Source: JAUIAI01 sp049680625
GTDB taxonomy: Bacteria; Pseudomonadota; Gammaproteobacteria; Burkholderiales; Burkholderiaceae_E
Assembly (NCBI GenBank): GCA_049680625.1
Contig: JBAUID010000224.1
Coordinates: forward strand, 1 to 39,192
Direction of reading: 5' to 3'
DNA length: 39,192 nt
Shown in pieces: positions 7,688-16,568 of the stretch; the first letter of the stretch is position 1; every line of letters begins with the position of its first letter. Below the pieces are notes generated by a model. That model was not told the origin of the DNA and made no database searches. It was given only the letters and a program-made list of their open reading frames with translations. Made by a program: the position numbers and the translations under genes.

Positions 7688-9346
7688 ATGACTTTTACCT
7701 TACTCCTGCTTCATCTGGCCGGCGCCGCAACCCTACTGATTTGGGCGGTGCGAATGGTCAGAACCGGCGTTGAGCGCGGGCATGCGGGCCTGTTGCGCCG
7801 GGTTGTTCAGCAAGCCGAACGCGGACGCATTCGTTCGGCGTGCGCAGGCATCGGCACAGCCATACTGTTGCAAGGCTCGACGGCGGTGTGTCTGCTGTCG
7901 ACATCTTTTGCCCAGGTTGGTTCGATCTCAGTAGCGACCGCGCTGGCCGTGGTGTTAGGAGCTGACCTCGGTTCTGCCCTGGTGGTCTTTTTTCTGTCAT
8001 TCGACTTGTCCTGGCTTATGCCATTGTTATTGCTGCTCGGTGGATGGCTGTTTCTGCGCGGAACATCCCGCCCCGTCATCCAGGCCGGCAGAATTTTGCT
8101 GGGGATCGCACTTATTCTGTTGTCGCTGCGCCTCATCAGCGAAGCAACCCAACCGGTACATGACTCGGCAATACTGGCGACCATGATCGGTTATCTGAAC
8201 GCCGACGTAATCACGGCGTTACTGTTGGGCGCGGGCATTACCTGGCTAATGCACTCCGGCGTTGCAGCCATGCTCTTTTTTGTGACTTTGGCTTCCGAGG
8301 GGCTTTTACCTTTGGGGGCCGGACTTGGTCTGATATTGGGCGGCAATATCGGCAGTGGCCTGATTGCTGCCGGCTTAACCCGGCATGTACCCAATGAAGC
8401 GCGCGGCATTGCACTGGGCAACCTGGGCTTTAGAACACTTGCCGCGATTGGCGCCGCGGCTGCCTTGTACTGGATTGAACTGCCTGCAATTCAAGAACCG
8501 GAAAACGTGGCTCTGTGGCTTGTTTCATTACATCTGGCTTTCAATTTTACCCTGATGATTATTGCGCTGCCTTTTACCCAACATATGGCAAGTTTGCTGC
8601 GCAAACTGTTACCGGCCAAACCAGATGAAACCGGTGGTCGCCGCACCTACAGCACATCAGCACTAGACGCGTCGGTAATTTCTGATCCGGTACCAGCGCT
8701 AGCCAGTGCCACCCGCGAATTACTGCGTATGGGCTCAATGATTGATGTCATGCTACGTCCAGTTATGGCTCTTTACGACGAAGGCGCGATTGAATCAGTA
8801 CAGCGCATTCACGAACTTGAGCAAGATATTGACGCGGCCCAGACGCAGGTAAAACTTTACCTGGCAAAAGTCCGACGCGAAGAATTAAGCGAATCGGATT
8901 CGGTTCGCTTACTTGGACTGGTCAGTTTTGCAATAAACCTCGAACACGCCGGCGACATCATTACCCAGACCCTGCTCACCCTGGCGAAAAAGAAACGCGA
9001 CAACGACCTGACCTTTTCTCAGGATGGCTGGCGCGAGCTTACCCGACTTCATGATCGTGTCATGGCCAACATGCAGCTATCTATGAACGTCCTGGTTTCC
9101 AAAGACAAAGCCCTCGCCAGGCAGCTTATCCAGGAAAAAGGTCGTATCCGAGAAATGGAACGCGAAGGTAACGAGCACCACTTGAATCGTCTGCGAGACG
9201 GTACGCAGCAAAGCATTGACACAAGCAACATCCACCTTGAAACGCTGCGAGCCCTGCGCCAGATCAATTCTGCATTCGCATCCGTAGCCTACCCAATTTT
9301 GAGTGAAGCCGGGGGCCTGCTGGACAGCCGCCTGGCGGATATATAA
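7688..9346 (+). CDS. Na/Pi cotransporter family protein with C-terminal PhoU-like domain
   Basis: A 552-residue membrane protein. The first 300 residues contain about eight hydrophobic helices arranged as two related halves, as in the NptA/Na-Pi cotransporter II family. The last 200 residues form a PhoU-like helical bundle (LEQDIDAAQTQVKLYLAKV and neighbours). Family members import phosphate with sodium. The usual QSSS signature of each half is altered here: LLQGSTA at 61-67 and WLMHSGVA at 186-193, so ion or substrate selectivity may differ. It is divergent from the GlpR-like/Ugp operon and is preceded by a GlpR-type palindrome. The ATG at 7688 has no strong ribosome site, and the small upstream frame may couple to it. 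Confidence 0.85.
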   Translation: MTFTLLLLHLAGAATLLIWAVRMVRTGVERGHAGLLRRVVQQAERGRIRSACAGIGTAILLQGSTAVCLLSTSFAQVGSISVATALAVVLGADLGSALVVFFLSFDLSWLMPLLLLLGGWLFLRGTSRPVIQAGRILLGIALILLSLRLISEATQPVHDSAILATMIGYLNADVITALLLGAGITWLMHSGVAAMLFFVTLASEGLLPLGAGLGLILGGNIGSGLIAAGLTRHVPNEARGIALGNLGFRTLAAIGAAAALYWIELPAIQEPENVALWLVSLHLAFNFTLMIIALPFTQHMASLLRKLLPAKPDETGGRRTYSTSALDASVISDPVPALASATRELLRMGSMIDVMLRPVMALYDEGAIESVQRIHELEQDIDAAQTQVKLYLAKVRREELSESDSVRLLGLVSFAINLEHAGDIITQTLLTLAKKKRDNDLTFSQDGWRELTRLHDRVMANMQLSMNVLVSKDKALARQLIQEKGRIREMEREGNEHHLNRLRDGTQQSIDTSNIHLETLRALRQINSAFASVAYPILSEAGGLLDSRLADI

Positions 9347-9543
9347 CTGCCGGCCAAATGCACTTTCAACAATATATTGCAGCCCCTGCCTCTGATGAGT
9401 TTTCATAGCGGCATCCTTCACCGCACCGAACCCGCAAAGCGCGTTCGATAACAATGCTACGTACGCGGGAAACAGCGGTTCATCGCAAAGTTAACGCTAA
9501 ACTCGCCACAGAAACCAAATGTCACTCAATAGCTGGGGCGTCT

Positions 9544-11541
9544 ATGAGCTCGGAAACCGAGAGTATTTTTGAACTCCTGTCACTTGCTCCCGAACTCGCA
9601 GTTCTGGTTTGTGATTCAGACGGAGTCATCAAAGACGCGAACCGGCCGGCGTGCCAATACCTGGAGCTCGAGCTTACGCGGATTCAGGGCGCACAGTTCT
9701 GGGCGTTGTTTACACGGCCCGGCAACCAACTACCAATGTCATTTACCGACTTCGCCAACAGCGCTCTCGCTGGCGAACCACTCCTGCGAACCGATTCGCC
9801 AGACGAAGCACTGACTGTTCAGGCCCGATTACTTGACGGCCGTTCTGGTCTGGTAGCCGTGTCACTTCATTCAGTCAGAAAAAGCAGCCGGTCAAAGGAC
9901 CAGTCGACCAACCAAAATCCATCCCAATCAGATCTGATGTTGTCAGCCGCTGAAAAAATATCTGGTTTTGGCTGCTTCAGCTGGGATATGAACAATGACA
10001 TTCTTCAATGGTCCGACGGTCTACTACATATCTTCGGTGTCGAGCGAAGCGCCTTCAGCGGCAAAGGTGAAGCCTTCTTTAACCGCATCCATCCGGACGA
10101 CCAGGCGAAAATAGGCGAAGCAATTGCCGAAGCGGCCCGTCAAGATGGCATGTTTCAAAATACAGAACGCATTAAGCGGCCTGATGGAGAAATCCGATGG
10201 CTCGAAAGCAAAGGGCGCCTTATTACAAGCCCCGACGGCAAACCCAGTGAGCTCATCGGTATCTGCCGTGACATTACCGAAAGTATTAACAATGCCAACG
10301 AATTGCGGCGCCAGATTGACGATCGAAAGTCACTGGAAATGCAATTATTGCAAGCGCAAAAAGTTGAAGCGATCGGCAAATTGACCAGCGGTATTGCCCA
10401 CGATTTCAACAACCTGCTAACCGTCATCAGTTCGGGCTGCGAATTACTCGACCTGATGCCTGAAAACGCGCTAAGTGCCCAGGCGCGTAGTCTTGTGCAA
10501 TCCATTCAAGATGCGGGTGATCGGGCCAGCCGACTCACTGATCAGTTACTGCTATACAGCCGGTCATCACCGCGACAGCCCCGCGCCGTCGATTTGAATG
10601 TTGCGATAGATAAATCTCGGGAATTTCTTGCCCGTCTGCTGGGAAAATCGATTCAGTTATCGTTGTCACTAGCGCCGACGGCACCGGTTGTCCGTATTGA
10701 TCCGACCCATTTGCAGCAGATTCTGCTTAACCTGGCGGTCAATGCACGAGATGCAATGCCCACCGGTGGACGGTTAACTATTGCTACCAATTCGATACGG
10801 CGGTCACAAGTCCCGCCGCATGATGGCAGCTCTGACATGACAAACTATGCAGTATTACAAGTCACTGATTCAGGTAGCGGCATTTCCGACGAGGTTCAAA
10901 CACAAATTTTTGAACCATTCTTCACCACCAAACCCGTTGGTTCCGGTACGGGGCTCGGCCTGTCAGTTGTTGACGGCATTGTGCATGCCGGTGGCGGTTT
11001 CATTGAGGTGAAAAGTAACATGGGTCATGGCACAGACTTTTTCATCTTTCTGCCACAAGTTGCCAATGACGCTAAGCTGAACCCCGAACCGCCTATTTCA
11101 GAGCGGGAAAGGAACGACGATAAGCGTACAGTCTTAATTGTCGAAGACGAGCCAGCGGTTTTACAAATGGTGTCAAGCGCGTTTCGGCAGGCTGGCTATC
11201 AAGTCATTGGCATCAAAGACCCGGCTGACGCGGTTCGCTTCGTTGCCCAGTCGAGCCAATCGATCGACCTGCTTGTGACGGATGTCAGCATGCCGGTTTT
11301 GAGCGGGCCAGAATTGGTCAAGACGATTCAGGGAGACAACCCTGAACCGCCGTTTCCGGTGCTATACATTAGCGGTAATGATCTGCACGCCCTGGAAAAC
11401 ACGCACGGTTTGCGTACCAATGAACAGAACTTTATTCAAAAGCCGTTTCGAATTTCAGCCTTACTCGATAAGACCCACGAGATTCTCTCTACCTCGTTAA
11501 AAACGATTAGTTTTCCTGAGCCGGGGCCACAGCATGGATAA
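9544..11541 (+). CDS. hybrid sensor histidine kinase (PAS-PAS-HisKA-HATPase-REC)
   Basis: A 665-residue soluble kinase with no membrane segment. A first PAS-like region covers about 8-110 and a second PAS/PAC about 135-250 (WSDGLLHIFGVERSAF, then GICRDITES). The HisKA motif is SGIAHDFNNLL with His286. The ATPase has LNLAVNARDAM (Asn400), DSGSGIS and GTGLGLSVV. A C-terminal receiver has VEDEP, phospho-acceptor Asp580 (VTDVSMP) and Lys633 (QKPF). The ATG at 9544 follows a GGGG stretch and starts near the first PAS. An upstream ATG at 9454 would add 30 residues without domain character. The H-box is of the HDFNN type common in soluble hybrid kinases. Its end overlaps the convergent receiver gene by 35 nt. 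The signal is unknown. Confidence 0.88.
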   Translation: MSSETESIFELLSLAPELAVLVCDSDGVIKDANRPACQYLELELTRIQGAQFWALFTRPGNQLPMSFTDFANSALAGEPLLRTDSPDEALTVQARLLDGRSGLVAVSLHSVRKSSRSKDQSTNQNPSQSDLMLSAAEKISGFGCFSWDMNNDILQWSDGLLHIFGVERSAFSGKGEAFFNRIHPDDQAKIGEAIAEAARQDGMFQNTERIKRPDGEIRWLESKGRLITSPDGKPSELIGICRDITESINNANELRRQIDDRKSLEMQLLQAQKVEAIGKLTSGIAHDFNNLLTVISSGCELLDLMPENALSAQARSLVQSIQDAGDRASRLTDQLLLYSRSSPRQPRAVDLNVAIDKSREFLARLLGKSIQLSLSLAPTAPVVRIDPTHLQQILLNLAVNARDAMPTGGRLTIATNSIRRSQVPPHDGSSDMTNYAVLQVTDSGSGISDEVQTQIFEPFFTTKPVGSGTGLGLSVVDGIVHAGGGFIEVKSNMGHGTDFFIFLPQVANDAKLNPEPPISERERNDDKRTVLIVEDEPAVLQMVSSAFRQAGYQVIGIKDPADAVRFVAQSSQSIDLLVTDVSMPVLSGPELVKTIQGDNPEPPFPVLYISGNDLHALENTHGLRTNEQNFIQKPFRISALLDKTHEILSTSLKTISFPEPGPQHG

Positions 11542-11890
11542 GCTGAACCAGATGTTCAATCTTATAGGGCTTGGACACGGTTGCATCAAACAGTTGCTCG
11601 CCCTTTGCGCAAACGGCCGCATCGGTCGCAACCAATGGACTTGCTGCCAGGCCGGTTGCAAGGATGATGCGCACTGAATTGTCCACACGACGGATTTCCC
11701 TGGCCAGCTCGATGCCATTCACTGGCGCCATCGACATGTCAGTAATCACAACATCAAAACTGGCGCGTTCCATTGCTGACAATGCGTCTGCTGCCGACAC
11801 CGCACCAACTGCTTCGAAACCGCTGAGTTCCAGACACTGCGTAGTAAAACTCAGGATAAGTTGTTCGTCGTCAACGATGAGAACGCGCAC
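11507..11890 (-). CDS. stand-alone response regulator receiver (CheY-like)
   Basis: A 127-residue single receiver domain with acidic pair Asp7-Asp8, phospho-acceptor Asp51 (VVITDMSM), Thr79 and Lys107 (SKPY). There is no output domain, so it acts as a phosphate shuttle or protein-binding switch. It starts at GTG (11890) with AGGGG six bases upstream. It is convergent with the hybrid kinase and the two coding regions overlap by 35 nt. The kinase's own receiver and this one are natural partners in a phosphorelay, though partner specificity is inferred. The loop after Asp51 reads MSMAPVNG rather than the common MPxMxG. Confidence 0.88.
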   Translation of the reverse strand: MRVLIVDDEQLILSFTTQCLELSGFEAVGAVSAADALSAMERASFDVVITDMSMAPVNGIELAREIRRVDNSVRIILATGLAASPLVATDAAVCAKGEQLFDATVSKPYKIEHLVQLIHAVAPAQEN

Positions 11891-11982
11891 TTTCAGCCCC
11901 TAATATTTATGCTTTAGGCTACCGCAAACAAGACAACCGGGCCACCGTGAAAACCCCTGTTGACCACTAGCAACATTGAGCT

Positions 11983-12007
11983 GCAAAAGCGCAGGATTAA
12001 CCTGCGC
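11983..12007 (-). terminator. intrinsic terminator of the DUF1611-GGT operon
   Basis: On the minus strand a perfect 7-bp stem GCGCAGG / CCTGCGC with loop TTAAT is followed by TTTTGC. It begins 9 nt after the stop of the small unknown gene at 12017. The U-tract is short, so strength is probably moderate. Confidence 0.6.
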
Positions 12008-12016
12008 GCAACATGG

Positions 12017-12382
12017 CTAAGCTTGTTTAAATTCAGCCAGAACTTTGCGCATTTTCTCCTCTGAACCCACCGCAGAATCGAGAGGGTGCAGACACAACCC
12101 GGCGTGCTCATAACGCAGGTTTTCGTAGAGTTCGCCGGCCGCTGGATACGCCTGAAAAATACTATACAAAAACGCATCCGCCTCAGCATTGCGTAGAAAG
12201 TCTGATAGTTGTGCGACAACCCGTTGGTATTGCTCAGCATAACCGGGGTTACCTGGGTTACCGTCGGCTTCGATGCTCTGCAGTATTCTGGCAAGGCTGG
12301 CTAACGGGCGAAGACTGGCGATTCGCCGGGCCGTTTCCGGGGTCGGGGTATTGACTGGATGGGGGTGTTCAACTGGGTTCAT
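12017..12382 (-). CDS. conserved-looking hypothetical protein (121 aa)
   Basis: I do not recognise the family. It is a soluble 121-residue protein with a Pro/His/Thr-rich first 18 residues and a helical body (ARILQSIEADG, QYQRVVAQLSDFLRNAEADA, EEKMRKVLAEFKQA). The start is well supported: AAGGAG lies five bases before the ATG at 12382. It is the last gene of the minus-strand operon, 68 nt after the RraA-like gene and just before the terminator. No signal peptide, membrane segment or catalytic motif is visible. Its place suggests an accessory role in the operon's pathway. Confidence 0.75.
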   Translation of the reverse strand: MNPVEHPHPVNTPTPETARRIASLRPLASLARILQSIEADGNPGNPGYAEQYQRVVAQLSDFLRNAEADAFLYSIFQAYPAAGELYENLRYEHAGLCLHPLDSAVGSEEKMRKVLAEFKQA

Positions 12383-12450
12383 ATCAACTCCTTAGAGGCC
12401 GATATCGATCATATTGGGGCAACCCCGGCCGGTTCAATACCCGGCAATCA

Positions 12451-13167
12451 CTACTTCGCCGCTGGCTTGGGCTTTACCCGCGACTCGTACCGCGCTTTGT
12501 TCTCAGCATTGGGCGGGTATAAACCTGGCAGACTCGCGCCACCAACAACCTCGGACATGATCCAGTCTTCAAGGTTCTCCTGTTCTCGCGCCGCTAAGGT
12601 TACGGCTTCAAGCATGGCCGCGGGAATGAGTACCGCCCCATCAGCGTCGACAACCACGATGTCGTCAGGAAACACAGCAACGCCGCCACAGGCGATGGGT
12701 TCCTGCCAGTTGACAAAAGTCAGCCCGGCAACCGATGGCGGCGCCGCAGCGCCCTGGCACCAGACGGGTAGTCCGGTACCCAAAACCCCGGCCATGTCAC
12801 GCACCACGCCGTCACTAATCAGCGCGGCCACCCCGCGCTGCTTCATCCGCTCACACAAGATGTCACCAAAAATGCCGGCGTCGGTAACACCCATCGCGTC
12901 GACTACGGCAATTGCACCCTCGGGCATGGCTTCGATCGCCGCGCGGGTAGAAATTGGCGACGACCACGACTCCGGCGTTGCCAGGTCTTCACGGGCGGGC
13001 ACAAAGCGTAAGGTAAACGCCGGGCCAACCAGGCGGGGTTGGTCAGCTCGCAACGGGCGGGTGCCTCGCATCCAGACATTACGCAGCCCCTTTTTCAGCA
13101 GTACGGTTGTCAGGGTTGCGGTAGAAACCGAACGAAGTGTCTCGGCAATTTCAGGGGTCAGGGTCAT
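12451..13167 (-). CDS. RraA-like / HMG-aldolase family protein
   Basis: A 238-residue member of the RraA fold, which includes RNase E inhibitors and class II pyruvate aldolases such as 4-hydroxy-4-methyl-2-oxoglutarate aldolase. The core motif is intact: FGDILCERMKQRGVAALISD, then GVVRD with Arg123 and Asp124, the residues that bind the substrate and metal in the aldolases. In this catabolic setting an aldolase or oxaloacetate decarboxylase role is more likely than RNA regulation. I use the ATG at 13167; a TTG at 13182 would add five residues. It follows the gamma-glutamyltransferase gene by about 120 nt on the same strand. Confidence 0.82.
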   Translation of the reverse strand: MTLTPEIAETLRSVSTATLTTVLLKKGLRNVWMRGTRPLRADQPRLVGPAFTLRFVPAREDLATPESWSSPISTRAAIEAMPEGAIAVVDAMGVTDAGIFGDILCERMKQRGVAALISDGVVRDMAGVLGTGLPVWCQGAAAPPSVAGLTFVNWQEPIACGGVAVFPDDIVVVDADGAVLIPAAMLEAVTLAAREQENLEDWIMSEVVGGASLPGLYPPNAENKARYESRVKPKPAAK

Positions 13168-13286
13168 GTCTGGCTCGGTCAAAATTAAAACTGAAGCATA
13201 GCCGCAATTGTCATCCGATCGTGCGGCCTGTCGTGTACGGCAAATTGTGCGGTTGTCCGTGGGCTTGTCTGTCGACGAATAAGACC

Positions 13287-14897
13287 CTAAACCTGCGCAG
13301 CCAGGCCATCTGCCGCCGGATCAGCACCACCATCAAGCACACCATCCCGCCAGCGAATTGCATGCACAAAGGGCATGTGATAACTGACCGGCAGGCGGCT
13401 GGTGGCATAGCCCATGGTCTGTAGCTCGCGTTCAGCGCTGCGCAAGATCCGGTTGGTCATTTCGATCGAATTGGAGGTCGCGCAAAAACGCGGAGCAGAT
13501 ACGGCTTCCTGGGCACTCATGGCAAAGTCAACAACATTCAATATGCTTTGTAAGACACCCATAGTGATTGTTGTGCCCCCCGGCGCACCTACCGCCAAAA
13601 ACGGCTTGCCGTCTTTAAGCAGCATGGTGGGACACAAGGCGGTGAAACGGGCTTTACCCGGTGCCAGTGACCCCGGTTTGTCCGGACGTGGGTCAAACAC
13701 CATCATGCAGTTGTTGTACATAAAGCCCAGGCCCTCGCTCACCACCCCAGAGCTGGAACCAAGCGAATGGGTCATGTTGACAAAATTGCCCTGACGATCG
13801 GCTACGCAGATGTGCGTGGTTTCTTTGCTTAATGCAGCACCTGGATTCAATCGCGGCACCACGACCTTCTCGCCGCGCTTAATCGTATTCGCATGTTGCG
13901 ACGCGTATTCCTTAGACATCAACTTGTCCATTGGGATGTCAACAAAACGCGGATCCCCCATCTGTAGATCTTTATCAACTGTGGCAATTTTCATCGCTTC
14001 CGCCACGGTGGCAATAAACTGCGGTGAGTTGTGGCCCATGGCTGCCAGGTCGAAGTTCTCAAGGATGTTAAGCATCAGGAGAATCATCAGCCCGCCACCC
14101 GGCGGCGGGTTGGTGACCACCTCAAAACCGCGGTAAGTGCCGCGCAGGGGTGCATTTTCTTCGGTTGAACAAGCGGCCAGATCCGCCAGGGTGATGTGTC
14201 CACCATGGGCCGCCATATCAGCATCAATTTCGCGGGCGATATCACCGGTATAGAAATCTTCAACCCCGGCAGTCGCAATCCGCCGATAAGTGCGGCCCAT
14301 GTCCGGGTTCTTCAGAATGTCACCCAGTTGATACAAACTGCCATCATCTTTTGTATAAATCCGCGCGGTCGCCGGCAGGTCGGTCATCGCCTCACGGCGG
14401 CCAATGCGCCCGGCCACGGACGGCAGGTTCCAGAAATGAGTCAGAAACGGGCGCACCATGAAACCTTGCTCACAGTATTCGATTGCCGGCTGTATTAACT
14501 CAGCCAATGGTCGAGTGCCAAATCGTTTCACACCTTCATCAAAAGCCTTGATGGTCATCGGAGTTGTCATTGACGTATAACCCACTTCGTTGACCCGGCC
14601 TTTCAATACAAAGCCAAAACCATCATCACACTCACGCTCGATTAACGGTGCCCACATATCGGGCTTAACCGACAACGGAGCCCGGCCGTGAAAGTCGATC
14701 ACCGTAAATTTTCCGGTTTCAGCCTCATAGACCTGCATAGACCCAAACCCCGCCACCCCGCACATTTGCGGGTCAACAACGGTTTGAACCAACGCCGCGG
14801 CAATTGCTGCATCCATTACGTTACCGCCCGACTTCAGAACCTCAAGCCCGGTATCAACCGCTTCGGGCTGGGGGGCGGCGACCATGCCGTGTGTCAT
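13287..14897 (-). CDS. ggt: gamma-glutamyltransferase family protein
   Basis: A 536-residue Ntn-hydrolase of the gamma-glutamyltranspeptidase family. The self-cleavage/catalytic threonine is Thr360 in KETTHICVAD, and the oxyanion-loop region LGSSSGVV follows at 379-386. The N-terminal GGNVMDAAIAAAL and the C-terminal GAPGGTTITMG are also family hallmarks. No signal peptide is visible, unlike the periplasmic E. coli enzyme, so this is probably a cytoplasmic member of the broader GGT-like group, which includes cephalosporin acylases. Family activity is transfer or hydrolysis of gamma-glutamyl amides. The ATG has AGGAAG a few bases upstream. It lies 79 nt after the M81-type gene in the same operon. 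Confidence 0.88.
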   Translation of the reverse strand: MTHGMVAAPQPEAVDTGLEVLKSGGNVMDAAIAAALVQTVVDPQMCGVAGFGSMQVYEAETGKFTVIDFHGRAPLSVKPDMWAPLIERECDDGFGFVLKGRVNEVGYTSMTTPMTIKAFDEGVKRFGTRPLAELIQPAIEYCEQGFMVRPFLTHFWNLPSVAGRIGRREAMTDLPATARIYTKDDGSLYQLGDILKNPDMGRTYRRIATAGVEDFYTGDIAREIDADMAAHGGHITLADLAACSTEENAPLRGTYRGFEVVTNPPPGGGLMILLMLNILENFDLAAMGHNSPQFIATVAEAMKIATVDKDLQMGDPRFVDIPMDKLMSKEYASQHANTIKRGEKVVVPRLNPGAALSKETTHICVADRQGNFVNMTHSLGSSSGVVSEGLGFMYNNCMMVFDPRPDKPGSLAPGKARFTALCPTMLLKDGKPFLAVGAPGGTTITMGVLQSILNVVDFAMSAQEAVSAPRFCATSNSIEMTNRILRSAERELQTMGYATSRLPVSYHMPFVHAIRWRDGVLDGGADPAADGLAAQV

Positions 14898-14976
14898 CTT
14901 GCTCTTCCTTGCTGTCCGCGACAGCGGTTTAATTTCACTGACAGCAACCGGTTTTGGTTAGCTGCTTAAGCCTTGA

Positions 14977-16533
14977 TCAAGTTATCGACGTAGGGTCCCA
15001 GGTCATATCCCTGTCTAGCGGATACATCGGGCGGGGCACCCGATCCAGGGTCAACTGTCCAAGGTCCGGAGTGGTGAGCCCGGGGGCATCCACTTCGACA
15101 ATTTGCTCTGGTTTGAAGAACTCGTCAAAGCCGGCCCGAAAGTGCCCGCGAGACTTGATTACCAGGGCCCGCGTTGTCGCCAGGTCGATGCCAAGGCGCT
15201 CAAGAAATACTGGGTCAGCACACTGTTGCCGGCGGCTCACCACCACAATTTGAATACCGTCCAGGTTAAGCAAGGCACATTTGCCCTGATTGATACGTCG
15301 CCCGGCATAAAGACCACGCCGACCGACACATGGTCCGTCGACCAGGCCCTCAACAACAACCTGCCCTTCATAGGGATCGGAGAAGCGGGTGTTTTCGGCG
15401 CGGTTAAACTGCGCCAGGAAACTCGCGCCCACACCCATCTTGTGTGCTTGTTCAGCCAATGGCGCATCAAACATCATGCCGATAACGACATCCCGAACCC
15501 CTTGCTCGTGCAAGGCGCGCAACAAGTAAGTTGTGTTTCCCCGGCCACCACCGCCAGGATTGTCCGCCACATCGGCCATCAGGACGGGGGCTGAATTAAG
15601 GTCTGTAGTTGCCCGGGCCGCCAGCTCAACTGCATCGCTCACTGATGTCAGGTCAGCAACATAACGGCAGCGATCAGCCCATGCGGTCTGTGCGAGCTGT
15701 TTTGCAGTGTTCTGCGCTAAGGCCAGATTGTCTCGTGCCGTGACAACAACCGACATGCCGTTGGTCGACGCATTGGCCGGGGCAAAACCAGCAAGTATCG
15801 AAACGTTGAGAATGGCAGGATTTTGCGCGCGCAAGGCTTGACCGGCGGCAATTAAGTCTGCATACGGGCCCTGGGCAGTCAGCAGACAGGTTGACGGGCT
15901 GATCATTGGCACCCGAACCAAGTGGCTGACTGGCTGCATACCATCATGCATCTGCAATATCACTTCGGCCGCTTCGCGGCCCCGCGCGAGTTGATCAACA
16001 TGCGGGTTGGTCAGAAACGCGATCAAGGCATCGGTTGACTTCAGCATACGGGCAGTGACGTGGGCATGCAGATCAAGAGTGGCAACCACGGGAACGTCAG
16101 GGCCGACACACTGACGCACAAGGTCGAACACCGCGCCATCAGCATCGTCTAGTTCGGTGGCCAGGCCGGCGCCATGTTCAGAGATATACACGCCGTCTAA
16201 AGCACCGCTTTGCACAGCAGCGCTGAGCCCGGCCCTCATCTGGGCTAATAGTTCATCAAAAAACACCTGGTCAGCCGGCCCGCCGGGGGGCGCTTCAGCA
16301 AGGACAACTGGAACCGCGGTCCATGGACCTTGCTGATCCATTGCATCACAAAAACCACGGACCGTTCCTGGCAGCGATGCACGATCGCCATTGATAGCAG
16401 CACCCAGTTGTTCACCGGCAAGGTACAAGGTTTGTTCAAAGATTGCCCGGTCAGAAACCGGCGCACTGCGATTGGCTTCAAGAGTAAAACCCAGGATGGC
16501 AATTCGCTTTTTGGTTTGGCTTGAGGCTGTCAC
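14977..16533 (-). CDS. M81 family metallopeptidase (MlrC-like)
   Basis: A protein of about 518 residues resembling MlrC, the last enzyme of microcystin breakdown, now a broad M81/DUF1485 family. Motifs in order: RIAILGFTLEANRSAP near the start, SEHGAG at 118-123, LDLHAHVT with Asp154 and His156, NPHVD at 176-180, and the family-typical ADVADNPGGGGRGNTT at 320-334. His and Asp residues of these motifs are the expected zinc ligands. The start is uncertain: I use the GTG at 16533, because a longer TTG reading (16617) would overlap the upstream gene by 49 nt. Members cleave small peptides, often with unusual or D-residues, which fits the operon. Confidence 0.83.
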   Translation of the reverse strand: MTASSQTKKRIAILGFTLEANRSAPVSDRAIFEQTLYLAGEQLGAAINGDRASLPGTVRGFCDAMDQQGPWTAVPVVLAEAPPGGPADQVFFDELLAQMRAGLSAAVQSGALDGVYISEHGAGLATELDDADGAVFDLVRQCVGPDVPVVATLDLHAHVTARMLKSTDALIAFLTNPHVDQLARGREAAEVILQMHDGMQPVSHLVRVPMISPSTCLLTAQGPYADLIAAGQALRAQNPAILNVSILAGFAPANASTNGMSVVVTARDNLALAQNTAKQLAQTAWADRCRYVADLTSVSDAVELAARATTDLNSAPVLMADVADNPGGGGRGNTTYLLRALHEQGVRDVVIGMMFDAPLAEQAHKMGVGASFLAQFNRAENTRFSDPYEGQVVVEGLVDGPCVGRRGLYAGRRINQGKCALLNLDGIQIVVVSRRQQCADPVFLERLGIDLATTRALVIKSRGHFRAGFDEFFKPEQIVEVDAPGLTTPDLGQLTLDRVPRPMYPLDRDMTWDPTSIT

Positions 16534-16568
16534 TGGCTGGTCAACGCTTTCGGGTTCGGGCAGACAGT

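Noticed and set aside
12359..13201. 280-codon plus-strand frame opposite the RraA-like gene
   Set aside because: Ser/Thr/Ala-rich antisense reading; RraA motifs on the other strand are clear.
13211..13408. 65-codon Cys/Met-rich minus-strand frame
   Set aside because: It overlaps the GGT C-terminus in another frame; no start signal.
15103..15594. 163-codon plus-strand frame
   Set aside because: Antisense to the M81-type gene, whose motifs are intact in the other frame.
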